A stretch of 64,000 bases of DNA, taken from assembly GCA_026874595.1 (NCBI GenBank), contig CM049313.1:79494659-79558658 (forward strand), in the 5' to 3' direction. Under the pieces are notes generated by a model. The model was not told where the DNA came from, did not search any database, and worked only from the letters and a program-made list of their open reading frames with translations. A program made the position numbers and the translations under genes. The stretch comes from Sipunculus nudus. Lineage: Eukaryota; Annelida; Sipuncula; Golfingiida; Sipunculidae. Position 1 is the stretch's first letter, and each line of letters begins with the position of its first letter. Below are positions 12,135 through 23,915 of the stretch, piece after piece.

Positions 12135-15100
12135 ATTTAGATGAAAATATCCCGGCGCTGTTATCCGGTAAAAAAGCGTGTATTTAGATGAAAAGATTCC
12201 GGCGCTGTTATCCGGTTAAAAGCGTGTATTTAGATGAAAAGATTCCGGCGCTGTTATCCGGTAAAAAAAGCGTGTATTTAGATGAAAAGATTCCGGCGCT
12301 GTTATCCGGATAAAAGCGTGTATTTAGATGAAAATATCCCGGCGCTGTTATCCGGTAAAAAAGCGTGTATTTAGATGAAAAGATCCCGTCGCTGTTATCC
12401 GAATAAAAGCGTATATTTAGATGAAATGATCCCGCCGCTGTTATCCGGTTAAAAGCGTATATTAAGATGAAAATATCCCTGCGCTGTTATCCGGTTAAAA
12501 GCGTATATATAGATAAAAATATCCCGGCGCTGTTATCCGTTTAAAAGCGTATATTTAGATGAAAATTTCCCGGCGCTGATATCCATTAGAAAAAGCGTAT
12601 ATTTAGCTGAAAATATCCCGGCGCTGTTATCCGGTAAAAAAAGCGTATATTTAGATGAAAATATCCCGGCGCTGTTATCCGGTAAAAAAAGCGGGAATTT
12701 AGATGAAAAGATTCCGGCGCTGTTATCCGGTTTAAAGCGTGTATTTAGATGAAAAGATTCCGGCGCTGTTATCCGGTAAAAAAAGCGTATATTTAGATGA
12801 AAAGATTCCGGCGCTGTTATCCGGTTAAAAGCGTGTATTTAGATGAAAAGATTCCGGGGCTGTTATCCGGTTAAAAGCGTGTATTTAGATGAAAAGATTC
12901 CGGCGCTGTTATCCGGTAAAAAAAGCGTGTATAAGGATGAAAAGATTCCGGCGCTGTTATCCGGATAAAAGCGTGTATTTAGATGAAAATATCCCGGCGC
13001 TGTTATCCGGTAAAAAAGCGTGTATTTAGATTAAAAGATTCCGGCGCTGTTATCCGGTTAAAAGCGTGTATTTAGATGAAAAGATTCCGGCCCTGTTATC
13101 CGGTTAAAAGCGTATATTTAAATGAAAAGATTCCGGCGCTGTTATCCGGTTAAAAGCGTATATTTAGATGAAAAGATTCCGGCGCTGTTATCCGGTTAAA
13201 AGCGTGTATTTAGATGAAAAGATTCCGACGCTGTTATCCGGTAAAAAAAGCGTATATTTAGATGAAAAGATTCCGGCGCTGTTATCCGGTTAAAAGCGTG
13301 TATTTAGATGAAAATATCCCGGCGCTGTTATCCGTTTAAAAGCGTATATTTAGATGAAAAGATTCCGGCGCTGTTATCCGGTAAAAAAGCGTATATTTAG
13401 ATGAAAATATCCCGGCGCTGTTATCCGGTTAAAAGCGTATATTTAGATGAAAATTTACCGGCGCTGTTATCCGGTTAAAAGCGTATATTTACATGAAATT
13501 TTGCCGGCGCTGTTATCCGGTTAAAAAGCGTATATTAAGATGAAAATATCACGGCGCTGTTATCCGGTTAAAAGTGTATATTTAGATGAAAATTTACCGG
13601 CGCTGTTATCCGGTAAAAAGCGTATATTTACATGAAATTTTGCCGGCGCTGTTATCCGGTAAAAAAGCGTATATTTAGATGAAAATATCCCGGCGCTGTT
13701 ATCCGGTAAAAAAGCGTATATTTAGATGAAAATATCACGGCGCTGTTATCCGGTTAAAAGCGTATATTTACATGAAATTTTGCCGGCGCTGTTATCCGTT
13801 TAAAAACGTATATTTAGATGAAAATATCCCGGCGCTGTTATCCGGTAAAAAAGCGTGTATTTAGATGAAAATATCCCGGCGCTGTTATCCGGTAAAAAAG
13901 CGTATATTTAGATGAAAATATCCCGGCGCTGTTATCCGGTTAAAAGCGTGTATTGAGATGGAAAGATTCCACCCCTGTTATCCGGTAAAAAGCGTATATT
14001 TAGATGAAAATATCCCGGCGCTGTTATCTGGAAAAAAAGCGTATATTTATATGAAAATATCCCGGCGCTGTTATCCGGTTAAAAGCGTGTATGTAGATGA
14101 AAAGATCCCGGCGCTGATATCCGGTTAAAAGCGTTTATTTAGATGAAAATATCCCGGCGCTGTTATCCGGTAAAAAAGCGTGTATTTAGATGAAAAGATT
14201 CCGGCGCTTTTATCCGGTTAAAAGCGTGTATTTAGATGAAAAGATTCCGGCGCTGTTATCCGGTAAAAAAAGCGTGTATTTAGATGAAAAGATTCCGGCG
14301 CTGTTATCCGGATAAAAGCGTGTATTTAGATGAAAATATCCCGGCGCTGTTATCCGGTAAAAAAGCGTGTATTTAGATGAAAAGATCCCGTCGCTGTTAT
14401 CCGAATAAAAGCGTATATTTAGATGAAATGATCCCGGCGCTGTTATCCGGTTAAAAGCGTATATTAAGATGAAAATATCCCTGCGCTGTTATCCGGTTAA
14501 AAGCGTATATATAGATAAAAATATCCCGGCGCTGTTATCCGTTTAAAAGCGTATATTTAGATGAAAATTTCCCGGCGCTGATATCCATTAGAAAAAGCGT
14601 ATATTTAGCTGAAAATATCCCGGCGCTGTTATCCGGTAAAAAAAGCGTATATTTAGATGAAAATATCCCGGCGCTGTTATCCGGTAAAAAAAGCGGGAAT
14701 TTAGATGAAAAGATTCCGGCGCTGTTATCCGGTTTAAAGCGTGTATTTAGATGAAAAGATTCCGGCGCTGTTATCCGGTAAAAAAAGCGTATATTTAGAT
14801 GAAAAGATTCCGGCGCTGTTATCCGGTTAAAAGCGTGTATTTAGATGGAAATATCCCGGCGCTGTTATCCGGTAAAAAAGCGTGTATTTAGATGAAAAGA
14901 TTCCGGGGCTGTTATCCGGTTAAAAGCGTGTATTTAGATGAAAAGATTCCGGCGCTGTTATCCGGTAAAAAAAGCGTGTATAAGGATGAAAAGATTCCGG
15001 CGCTGTTATCCGGATAAAAGCGTGTATTTAGATGAAAATATCCCGGCGCTGTTATCCGGTAAAAAAGCGTGTATTTAGATTAAAAGATTCCGGCGCTGTT

Positions 15101-18052
15101 ATCCGGTTAAAAGCGTATATTTAGATGAAAAGATTCCGGCGCTGTTATCCGGTTAAAAGCGTGTATTTAGATGAAAAGATTCCGGCGCTGTTATCCGGTA
15201 AAAAAAGCGTATATTTAGATGAAAAGATTCCGGCGCTGTTATCCGGTTAAAAGCGTGTATTTAGATGAAAATATCCCGGCGCTGTTATCCGTTTAAAAGC
15301 GTATATTTAGATGAAAAGATTCCGGCGCTGTTATCCGGTAAAAAAGCGTATATTTAGATGAAAATATCCCGGCGCTGTTATCCGGTTAAAAGCGTATATT
15401 TAGATGAAAATTTACCGGCGCTGTTATCCGGTTAAAAGCGTATATTTACATGAAATTTTGCCGGCGCTGTTATCCGGTTAAAAAGCGTATATTTAGATGA
15501 AAATATCCCGGCGCTGTTATCCGGTTAAAAGCGTATATTTAGATGAAAATTTACCGGCGCTGTTATCCGGTAAAAAGCGTATATTTACATGAAATTTTGC
15601 CGGCGCTGTTATCCGGTAAAAAAGCGTATATTTAGATGAAAATATCCCGGCGCTGTTATCCGGTAAAAAAGCGTATATTTAGATGAAAATATCACGGCGC
15701 TGTTATCCGGTTAAAAGCGTATATTTACATGAAATTTTGCCGGCGCTGTTATCCGTTTAAAAACGTATATTTAGATGAAAATATCCCGGCGCTGTTATCC
15801 GGTAAAAAAGCGTGTATTTAGATGAAAATATCCCGGCGCTGTTATCCGGTAAAAAAGCGTATATTTAGATGAAAATATCCCGGCGCTGTTATCCGGTTAA
15901 AAGCGTGTATTGAGATGGAAAGATTCCACCCCTGTTATCCGGTAAAAAGCGTATATTTAGATGAAAATATCCCGGCGCTGTTATCTGGAAAAAAAGCGTA
16001 TATTTAGATGAAAATATCCCGGCGCTGTTATCCGGTTAAAAGCGTGTATGTAGATGAAAAGATCCCGGCGCTGTTATCCGGTTAAAAGCGTTTATTTAGA
16101 TGAAAATATCCCGGCGCTGTTATCCGGTAAAAAAGCGTGTATTTAGATGAAAAGATTCCGGCGCTGTTATCCGGTTAAAAGCGTGTATTTAGATGAAAAG
16201 ATTCCGGCGCTGTTATCCGGTAAAAAAAGCGTGTATTTAGATGAAAAGATTCCGGCGCTGTTATCCGGATAAAAGCGTGTATTTAGATGAAAATATCCCG
16301 GCGCTGTTATCCGGTAAAAAAGCGTGTATTAAGATGAAAAGATCCCGTCGCTGTTATCCGAATAAAAGCGTATATTTAGATGAAATGATCCCGGCGCTGT
16401 TATCCGGTTAAAAGCGTATATTAAGATGAAAATATCCCTGCGCTGTTATCCGGTTAAAAGCGTATATATAGATAAAAATATCCCGGCGCTGTTATCCGTT
16501 TAAAAGCGTATATTTAGATGAAAATTTCCCGGCGCTGATATCCATTAGAAAAAGCGTATATTTAGCTGAAAATATCCCGGCGCTGTTATCCGGTAAAAAA
16601 AGCGTATATTTAGATGAAAATATCCCGGCGCTGTTATCCGGTAAAAAAAGCGGGAATTTAGATGAAAAGATTCCGGCGCTGTTATCCGGTTTAAAGCGTG
16701 TATTTAGATGAAAAGATTCCGGCGCTGTTATCCGGTAAAAAAAGCGTATATTTAGATGAAAAGATTCCGGCGCTGTTATCCGGTTAAAAGCGTGTATTTA
16801 GATGGAAATATCCCGGCGCTGTTATCCGGTAAAAAAGGGTGTATTTAGATGAAAAGATTCCGGGGCTGTTATCCGGTTAAAAGCGTGTATTTAGATGAAA
16901 AGATTCCGGCGCTGTTATCCGGTAAAAAAAGCGTGTATAAGGATGAAAAGATTCCGGCGCTGTTATCCGGATAAAAGCGTGTATTTAGATGAAAATATCC
17001 CGGCGCTGTTATCCGGTAAAAAAGCGTGTATTTAGATTAAAAGATTCCGGCGCTGTTATCCGGTTAAAAGCGTGTATTTAGATGAAAAGATTCCGGCCCT
17101 GTTATCCGGTTAAAAACGTATATTTAAATGAAAAGATTCCGGCGCTGTTATCCGGTTAAAAGCGTATATTTAGATGAAAAGATTCCGGCGCTGTTATCCG
17201 GTTAAAAGCGTGTATTTAGATGAAAAGATTCCGGCGCTGTTATCCGGTAAAAAAAGCGTATATTTAGATGAAAAGATTCCGGCGCTGTTATCCGGTTAAA
17301 AGCGTGTATTTAGATGAAAATATCCCGGCGCTGTTATCCGTTTAAAAGCGTATATTTAGATGAAAAGATTCCGGCGCTGTTATCCGGTAAAAATGCGTAT
17401 ATTTAGATGAAAATATCCCGGCGCTGTTATCCGGTTAAAAGCGTATATTTAGATGAAAATATCCCGGCGCTGTTATCCGGTTAAAAGCGTATATTTAGAT
17501 GAAAATTTACCGGCGCTGTTATCCGGTTAAAAGCGTATATTTACATGAAATTTTGCCGGCGCTGTTATCCGGTAAAAAAGCGTATATTTAGATGAAAATA
17601 TCCCGGCGCTGTTATCCGGTAAAAAAGCGTATATTTAGATGAAAATATCACGGCGCTGTTATCCGGTTAAAAGCGTATATTTACATGAAATTTTGCCGGC
17701 GCTGTTATCCGTTTAAAAGCGTATATTTAGATGAAAATATCCCGGCGCTGTTATCCGGTAAAAAAGCGTGTATTTAGATGAAAATATCCCGGCGCTGTTA
17801 TCCGGTAAAAAAGCGTATATTTAGATGAAAATATCCCGGCGCTGTTATCCGGTTAAAAGCGTGTATTGAGATGGAAAGATTCCACCCCTGTTATCCGGTA
17901 AAAAGCGTATATTTAGATGAAAATATCCCGGCGCTGTTATCTGGAAAAAAAGCGTATATTTAGATGAAAATATCCCGGCGCTGTTATCCGGTTAAAAGCG
18001 TGTATGTAGATGAAAAGATCCCGGCGCTGTTATCCGGTAAAAATCGTATATT
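12135..18052. repeat. Three tandem ~1.96-2.0-kb higher-order repeats
   Basis: Marker monomers define three head-to-tail blocks: the cgtcgctgttatccgaat variant at 12387, 14389 and 16346; the agcgggaattta variant at 12691, 14692 and 16650; and the tattgagatgg variant at 13951, 15908 and 17864. Spacings are about 2000 and 1957 bp. A 44-45-bp difference between spacings corresponds to one monomer gained or lost. The third block ends with the array. Confidence 0.85.
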
Positions 18053-18848
18053 TTCCTATTTACAGATTTTAGGTCGGTAAAGAGAGGGCGCGCCCCCTAT
18101 ATGCTGCTTGTTCACTATATATGTGTGCGGATAAGGAAAAAAGAAAGACTGTTTCCATTTATGCGATGCGGAGTGCGGTGCGGCGTGCGGCTGCGGATAC
18201 GTTTTTGCCTTACGGACCTTGTAGCCGCGGGTACGGAAAGGCATGCGGAAGCATGCCATTTTTCAAGAGATGAAAGACCTAAAACCGCACTTACAAACGT
18301 ATATAATGGACACACACACACAAAAAGTATCCGCACCCCCATCCGCATACGTATCCGAACGTCCGTACAAGTGGACTTGCAGCTTAAATCCACCCGTATT
18401 AGAAAAAATTCGGAACTGAGGGAGTCTGCCATTTCTTCTCTAGGTGTTTTTCCAGCTTTGAAAAGTGTATCAGATTTGTAACTTACATATCAGGATTAAT
18501 GTATTGTGAAATTTGGAAGCGATAGCTTATACATAGTGACTGATGTCACATCACGTCGAGCACACTTTCTAGTATTTTGATTTTCATACCGGTTGAGAAA
18601 ATGTCAAAAACGATGTGTTGATCACCTGGTAAGACCACACACACGCGCGCACAACAAATAACTGTTCTGCTGATTCGCCACTTCCGTTTTTCACGGATTT
18701 TGTTTTGGAAATTAACCAAGCCTTCTGCAGTGTGCCTAATATGGGCACTATTTAAGACTCATAAAAGGAATTCTTTAAGGGACATAATATGTTGTTTATT
18801 TTATGCACTATTTAAATAAGCATATTGCTACATAGTGACATAAAAACC
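18053..18848. other. Non-genic spacer right of the satellite
   Basis: No gene is supported. At 18150-18200 there is a gcgg-rich run (tgcggatacgt type), and its complement (atccgcatacgtatccg) lies at 18339-18355, giving a loose inverted repeat. A short CA run lies at 18310-18322 and a cacacgcgcgcac run near 18640. Open frames here overlap each other on both strands and look like simple-sequence artefacts. Confidence 0.4.
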
Positions 18849-18925
18849 GGACCGAACTGTCTCGCTCGTGAATGGTACGCCGGACTTGTGCGCCATCGAC
18901 ATGGGTTCGACTCCCGGATCGGTCC
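18849..18925 (+). other. tRNA-like sequence with Pol III B box
   Basis: The ends pair perfectly as a 7-bp acceptor-like stem (ggaccga with tcggtcc), followed by an A. An exact B-box match (ggttcgactcc) lies at 18904-18914, and a T-arm-like ggg-ttcgact-ccc is visible. The D and anticodon arms do not fold well by eye, so no amino-acid identity is given. It is best read as a tRNA pseudogene or a tRNA-derived SINE head. No clear SINE body or A-rich tail was recognised downstream. Confidence 0.5.
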
Positions 18926-19293
18926 AATATTTTCCCGAGAGCAATATCGTAACAATATTTTCGGGCAAGCTTGCAAAATTTTATCCACTGTGTCTCCAGC
19001 AGTAAATTAAGTTAATAAATAAACAATAACCATACTTTTTAACCTTTCTTGTTCCCATCGTAGAACATTTTTTGGCGTGACCTAAATGTAGTAGTTCAAA
19101 ACAAGAGTTAACAATGGCTGTTAGGTGAAGATGGAGGACAGCTCCCCAAGTTGTAATTATTTTTCAATATATCAGGTAAAAAGATTTCAGACGATGTGGT
19201 ATATTGTTCATCCCGCTGGATGATGTATAAAATGTATACATGATCTCTCAGAGTATAAATTATACGTCCATTAATGTTCCACGTCAGTGATGT
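18926..19293. other. AT-rich spacer, nothing recognised
   Basis: No open frame, RNA gene or repeat could be supported here. Confidence 0.5.
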
Positions 19294-21548
19294 AGGTCTT
19301 GTGACAGATTTTGCTGGTCTCGGTCTGGGCGGTCCTTGTCCTGGGTCAGATTCTTGCGGTCTTGATCTAGATCTGGCCCGTCCTTGTCCTGGGACAGATT
19401 CTGACGGTCTTGATCTAGATCTGGCCCGTCCTGGTCCTGGGACAGATTCTGGCAGTCTTGTTCTAGATCTGACCGGATGGTCCTGGGACAGATTCTTGAG
19501 GTCTTGATCTAGATCTGGCCCGTCCTGGTCCTGGGACAGATTCTGGAGGTCTTGATCTAGATCTGGCCAGTCCTTGTCCTGGGACAGATTCTGGCGGTCT
19601 TGATCTAGATCTGGCCCGTCCTGGTCCTGGGACAGGTTCTGGCGGTCTTGATCTAGATCTGGCCCGTCCTAGTCCTGGGACAGATTCTTGCGGTCTTGAT
19701 CTAGATCTGGCCCGTCCTTGTCCTGGGACAGATTCTGGCGGTCTTGATCTAGATCTGGCCCGTCCTTTACTGGGACAGATTCTGGCGGTCTTGATCTAGA
19801 TCTGGCCTGTCCTTTTCCTGGGACAGATTCTGGCGGTCTTGATCTAGATCGGACCCGTCCTGGTCCTGGGACAGATTCTGGCGGTCTGAATCTAGATCAG
19901 ACTGGTCCTGGTCCTTGGACAGATTCTGGCGGTCTTGATCTAGATCTGGCCCGTCCTGGTTCTGGGACAGATTCTGGCGGTCTGAATCTAGATCTGACCG
20001 GTCCTGGTCTTTGGACAGATTCTGGCGGTCTTTATCTAGATCTGGCCTGTCCTGGTCTTTGGACAGATTCTGGCGGTCTGAATCTAGATCAGACCGGTCC
20101 TGGTCCTTGGACAGATTCTGGCGGTCTTGATCTAGAACTGGCCGGTCCTGTTCCTGGGACAGATTCTAGCGGTCTTGATCTAGATCTGGCCCGTCCTGGT
20201 TCTGGGACAGATTCTGGCGGTCTTGATCTAGATCTGGCCGGTCCTGGCCCTTGGACAGATTCTGGCGGTCTGAATCTGGATCAGACCGGTCCTGGTCCTT
20301 GGATAGATTCTGGCGGTCTTGATCTAGAACTGACCGGTCCTGGTCCTTGGACAGATTCTGGCGGTCTTGATCTAGAACTGGCCGGTCCTGTTCCTGGGAC
20401 AGATTCTAGCGGTCTTGATCTAGATCTGGCCGGTCCTTGTCCTGGGACAGATTCTGGCGGTCTTGATCTAGATCTGGCCCGTCCTGGTCCTGGGACAGAT
20501 TCTGGCGGTCTTGATCTAGATCTGGCCCGTCCTTGTCCTGAGACAGATTCTGGCGGTCTTGATCTAGATCTGGCCCGTCCTGGTTCTGAGACAGATTCTA
20601 GCGGTCTTGATCTAGATCTGGCCTGTCCTAGTCCTCGGACAGATTCTGGCGCTCTTAATCTAGAATTGACCGGTCCTGGTCCTTGGATAGATTCTGACCG
20701 TCTTGATCTAGATCTGACCAGTCCTGGTCCTTGGACAGATTCTGGCGGTCTTGATCTAGAACTGGCCGGTCCTGTTCCTGGGACAGATTCTAGCGGTCTT
20801 GATCTAGATCTGGCCCGTCCTGGTTCTGGGACAGATTCTGGCGGTCTTGATCTAGATCTGGCCGGTCCTGGCCCTTGGACAGATTCTGGCGGTCTGAATC
20901 TGGATCAGACCGGTCCTGGTCCTTGGATAGATTCTGGCGGTCTTGATCTAGAACTGACCGGTCCTGGTCCTTGGACAGATTCTGGCGGTCTTTATCTAGA
21001 TCTGGCCCGTCCTGGTCTTTGGACAGATTCTGGCGGTCTGAATCTAGATCAGACCGGTCCTGGTCCTTGGATAGATTCTGACCGTCTTGATCAGATCTGA
21101 CCTGTCCTGGTCTTTGGACAGATTCTGGCGGTCTGAATCTAGATCAGACCGGTCCTGGTCCTTGGATAGATTCTGACCGTCTTGATCTAGATCTGACCAG
21201 TCCTGGTCCTTGGACAGATTCTGGCGGTCTTGATCTAGAACTGGCCGGTCCTGTTCCTGAGACAGATTCTAGCGGTCTTGATCTAGATCTGGCCCGTCCT
21301 GGTTCTGGGACAGATTCTGGCGGTCTTGATCTAGATCTGGCCGGTCCTGGTCCTTGGACAGATTCTGGCGGTCTGAATCTGGATCAGACCGGTCCTGGTC
21401 CTTGGATAGATTCTGGCGGTCTTGATCTAGAACTGACCGGTCCTGGTCCTTGGACAGATTCTGGCGGTCTTGATCTAGAACTGGCCGGTCCTGTTCCTGG
21501 GACAGATTCTAGCGGTCTTGATCTAGATCAGGCCGGTCCTGGTCCTGT
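19294..21548. repeat. 48-bp minisatellite, about 47 copies
   Basis: The unit contains gacagattctggcggtctt and gatctagatctggcc. The segment gatctagatc is a perfect 10-bp palindrome. Because 48 is a multiple of 3, one plus frame is open for long stretches and reads as a 16-residue repeat (core GGLDLDLARPG). Frameshifts break it: two bases are missing near 19475, one near 19767 and one near 21087. It is therefore treated as a minisatellite, not an exon. Variant units recur at spacings of 240, 384 and 480 bp (cctgttcctg at 20147, 20387, 20771, 21250, 21490), giving 5-, 8- and 10-unit higher-order periods. Confidence 0.93.
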
Positions 21549-21667
21549 TTTCGATGGTCTTCTCCTTCGATTTCCAGCAGAAATGCGCTTTTCCGATCGT
21601 CTTAGTGATAGTTCTCTCCAATTTACAACATTTTTCCTGCATATCATTGGGCTTAAAGGTTGATTCT

Positions 21668-21668
21668 T

Positions 21669-21745
<77 letters not shown>
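21668..21745. repeat. (AT)n microsatellite
   Basis: An almost pure alternating AT tract of about 75 bp. Open frames over it are artefacts. Confidence 0.97.
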
Positions 21746-21748
<3 letters not shown>

Positions 21749-21828
21749 CGTCACGGGTCTCATATTCTTGGTCTTCGAATCTCTCCTGGATCTAATTGTC
21801 TCGGTCTCAATTACATCACTGAATTCTT

Positions 21829-21840
21829 GGGGGGGGGGGG
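21829..21840. repeat. Poly-G tract, 12 G
   Basis: Twelve consecutive G residues within otherwise AT-rich DNA. Length may be uncertain in assembly. Confidence 0.95.
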
Positions 21841-22406
21841 CAGTTGTTACAACCAGGAAATTCATTTCCGAATAACCATTTATTGTTCCTTCACACAAAA
21901 AATATTGCGCTGCCTTACCAGATTTATGCTTGTATAGATAAAGAATAACATATGTTCTTTATATCATAAAATTATAATCCATGATTGTTGAGGAAAGTAT
22001 TTAAAAGCATGATAATGTGAAGAAAATATTACGCCACACATACAGGATTGAGCTGCCTATCAACTAAGATAAGAAGGCGGACATCTCACGTCAGGGGTGC
22101 TTTATATGACATGAAATATTTAAAAATACAGTGACCTCCCGCATGACGACCATGTTAACGGAATCGAAACTTATTTATATTTGTATTCGTTCAAACGTTA
22201 TGAATTGTTCAGTTCCGATTGACTTCACGTGGAATAAACCTAGTCCAAAACATATTTAAAAACTTTAAACCAGATCTTTTGATATATAAACAATTATTTC
22301 TCTTAGAAGTTAATCTTTCTGTTAACCTAAATCGAGGAAAAAAACGCCACAATCCTCGATGAACACTGAGAAGCACTTAATTGAATTTTAAGGTAACCCT
22401 CTTCGT
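21841..22406. other. AT-rich spacer, nothing recognised
   Basis: No gene, RNA or repeat family could be supported. Confidence 0.45.
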
Positions 22407-22511
22407 TCAATTTTCCGCCGGAAGACGGCGCTCTCTTCCAAAGTTCATACTGGATATTAACTGGTACATGAGGCCAGAATCTGTGTCTGAAGCATCGTCC
22501 AAAAGATTCAT
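22407..22511 (-). CDS. Speculative exon with strong acceptor
   Basis: On the minus strand a long T/C-rich tract ending ttctattccag forms a textbook 3' splice site immediately before position 22511. In phase 0 the exon would encode 34 residues (starting MNLLDDASDTDSG) and end in TGA, as a terminal exon. In the frame that accepts two bases from a preceding exon it stays open further (to 22327), with a possible donor at gaagag/ggttacc. No family is recognised in either frame. Another speculative exon lies upstream on the same strand at 23.6 kb, and its end phase fits the second frame. Confidence is low because the case rests only on splice signals and composition. Confidence 0.25.
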   Translation of the reverse strand: MNLLDDASDTDSGLMYQLISSMNFGRERRLPAEN

Positions 22512-23540
22512 CTGGAATAGAAAAAAAAATATATATTCTCTTATAATGTACGAGTCTCTCATAAGGCACAATATACGACTCCTTAAATTCTTCACGTTTC
22601 TCTGAAAATCGGTGTAATCTTAAGAAAGCATTGACAGTTGTCCACGAAACATTTTATTGAGGATTGATAATTCAGAAGGCGGATCTGGGTGCGGATCCAG
22701 CCAAATCAACTCTTTTTCCTATCTCTTTGTCCGCGCAATATTTTCGCAAAAGCTCTAAATAGGTAAAGGGCTTATTCACATATCAGGAATGATAAATATA
22801 CGCGAAATATAGTGTATTCCCCTTAAAACATTATTATATCTACCAATATTTTGTTGAAACCTATTGGCTTACTCCTGTACACAAGAGGGAAAAAAAGCTT
22901 GCGTCGGGTGAGTGGCGCTAAATATAAACAAAGCGTGCAAGCCACATTTTTCTATCTTCGAACCAGTGTTTCTTCTGTGCTTCTTCTTTCACGCACCTTT
23001 GGTCATGCAGTCTTGTTTAGTAAACAATGCTCATGTTGTGTATCTGTTTTATTTTTACTACAGTGATTCATGGGCCTTGGAAGAAATGATTAAATTTAGG
23101 GCGTATCATTTAAATATTAGGGAAGATCTGGACAGGGACTGAGCCAAATTCATCTGTTTTGCTGTTTTAAGCTGGTTAGTTCGAGTAGTTTCAAATAAAT
23201 ATAGTGGAGGGTTAGACGGCAGAAAAATAAATGAAATTTGGAGCGGATCATTTTAATTTTGATGAGGGTCCAGCCAATCGCCGTGTCCTCTCTTAATCCG
23301 GCCACACTCAGGAATATTTTGCACAAATTTTTTTATTCCTTTTTATTTCTTAATAAATTGCTTTATATCTGTTATTGAAACACGACCCCGGCACACATAA
23401 CTAACTCGTGCCCGATACATTCAATTTATTTTGCGTTTTCCATTCAATGTGACTATATAGCTTGAAGCCTGATTTACTGCTATTGGCGTCTTCAGTGCTG
23501 TTAACACATGCTAGAACATTAGATATATGAAATATTTTAC
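22512..23540. other. Spacer or possible intron
   Basis: AT-rich DNA without a recognised repeat or exon. It would be an intron if the two speculative minus-strand exons on either side belong together. Confidence 0.3.
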
Positions 23541-23667
23541 CACACACATATGCAACATGTTGCCTATTTTGTAAGACACAAACCTGATCGTTTGAAAGCT
23601 GCCATCCTGCCCCGGCACCCATGTTGTCTTCAAGCTGAGCTAAGTTCTTTGCGTCAATAATTACTGA
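23541..23667 (-). CDS. Speculative internal exon
   Basis: The minus strand shows a pyrimidine-rich acceptor (gtttgtcttttaaaag) just before 23667 and a donor-like gtaaaa just after 23541. Between them a 127-nt open frame encodes 42 residues plus one base, including LSNDQVCVLQNRQHVAYVCG, which has normal protein composition. The strand-turn-strand feel of that segment is reminiscent of a beta-propeller (WD-repeat) blade, but this is only an impression. The frame also stays open beyond the donor to 23401. No match is claimed. It could be a chance frame or part of a gene extending outside this region. Confidence 0.3.
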
Positions 23668-23915
23668 CTTTTAAAAGACAAACAAACATTCATTCTACCT
23701 ACCCATATCTTGACTGATTCGCTCCATCGTCTCGATTATATTCCAGTACCTGTCTTCTCCCATCCCTGAAGCAAAAAAACTGCATGGCGGGTGATTCACT
23801 CTTCTTCATGACTCCTATTCGGGTGTCTGCTGACACCTCTTGTCCCTTTTAAAACTTGCCTGTCAGCATACCCCTGCAACGACAATCCCTTAATTACACT
23901 GGATAGACGGCGAAT
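23668..23915. other. Spacer before the GT-rich array
   Basis: Nothing recognised. A CT-rich stretch runs into the start of the GT-rich minisatellite. Confidence 0.4.

Larger units (their letters stand above)
1512..18052. repeat. 46-bp satellite array, about 16.5 kb
   Basis: A monomer of about 46 bp (range roughly 45-48) repeats without interruption, roughly 350 times. Its core is ccggcgctgttatccgg, followed by ttaaaagcg or taaaaaagcg, then tatttagatgaaaa and a gattc or tatcc end. Stop codons occur in all frames, so nothing is encoded. Each monomer holds several CpGs, including CCGG and GCGC. Monomers alternate between a ggttaaaagcg and a ggtaaaaaagcg type over long stretches. Marker variants (agcgggaattta, cgtcgctgttatccgaat, tccattagaaaaag, tattgagatgg) recur at fixed spacings, showing nested higher-order repeats. 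No centromere-protein box was recognised. Confidence 0.97.

Noticed and set aside
1512-18052. CRISPR array
   Set aside because: The regular ~46-bp units have no unique spacers between repeats; the whole unit is repeated, with higher-order structure, in a eukaryotic context.
18056-18481. Overlapping small ORFs on both strands
   Set aside because: They arise from gcgg-rich and CA-rich simple sequence with inverted similarity; no domain or splice support.
19274-21100. Repetitive protein gene with 16-residue repeats
   Set aside because: The frame is broken by at least three indels and there is no start, splice or flanking exon support; kept only as a low-priority finding.
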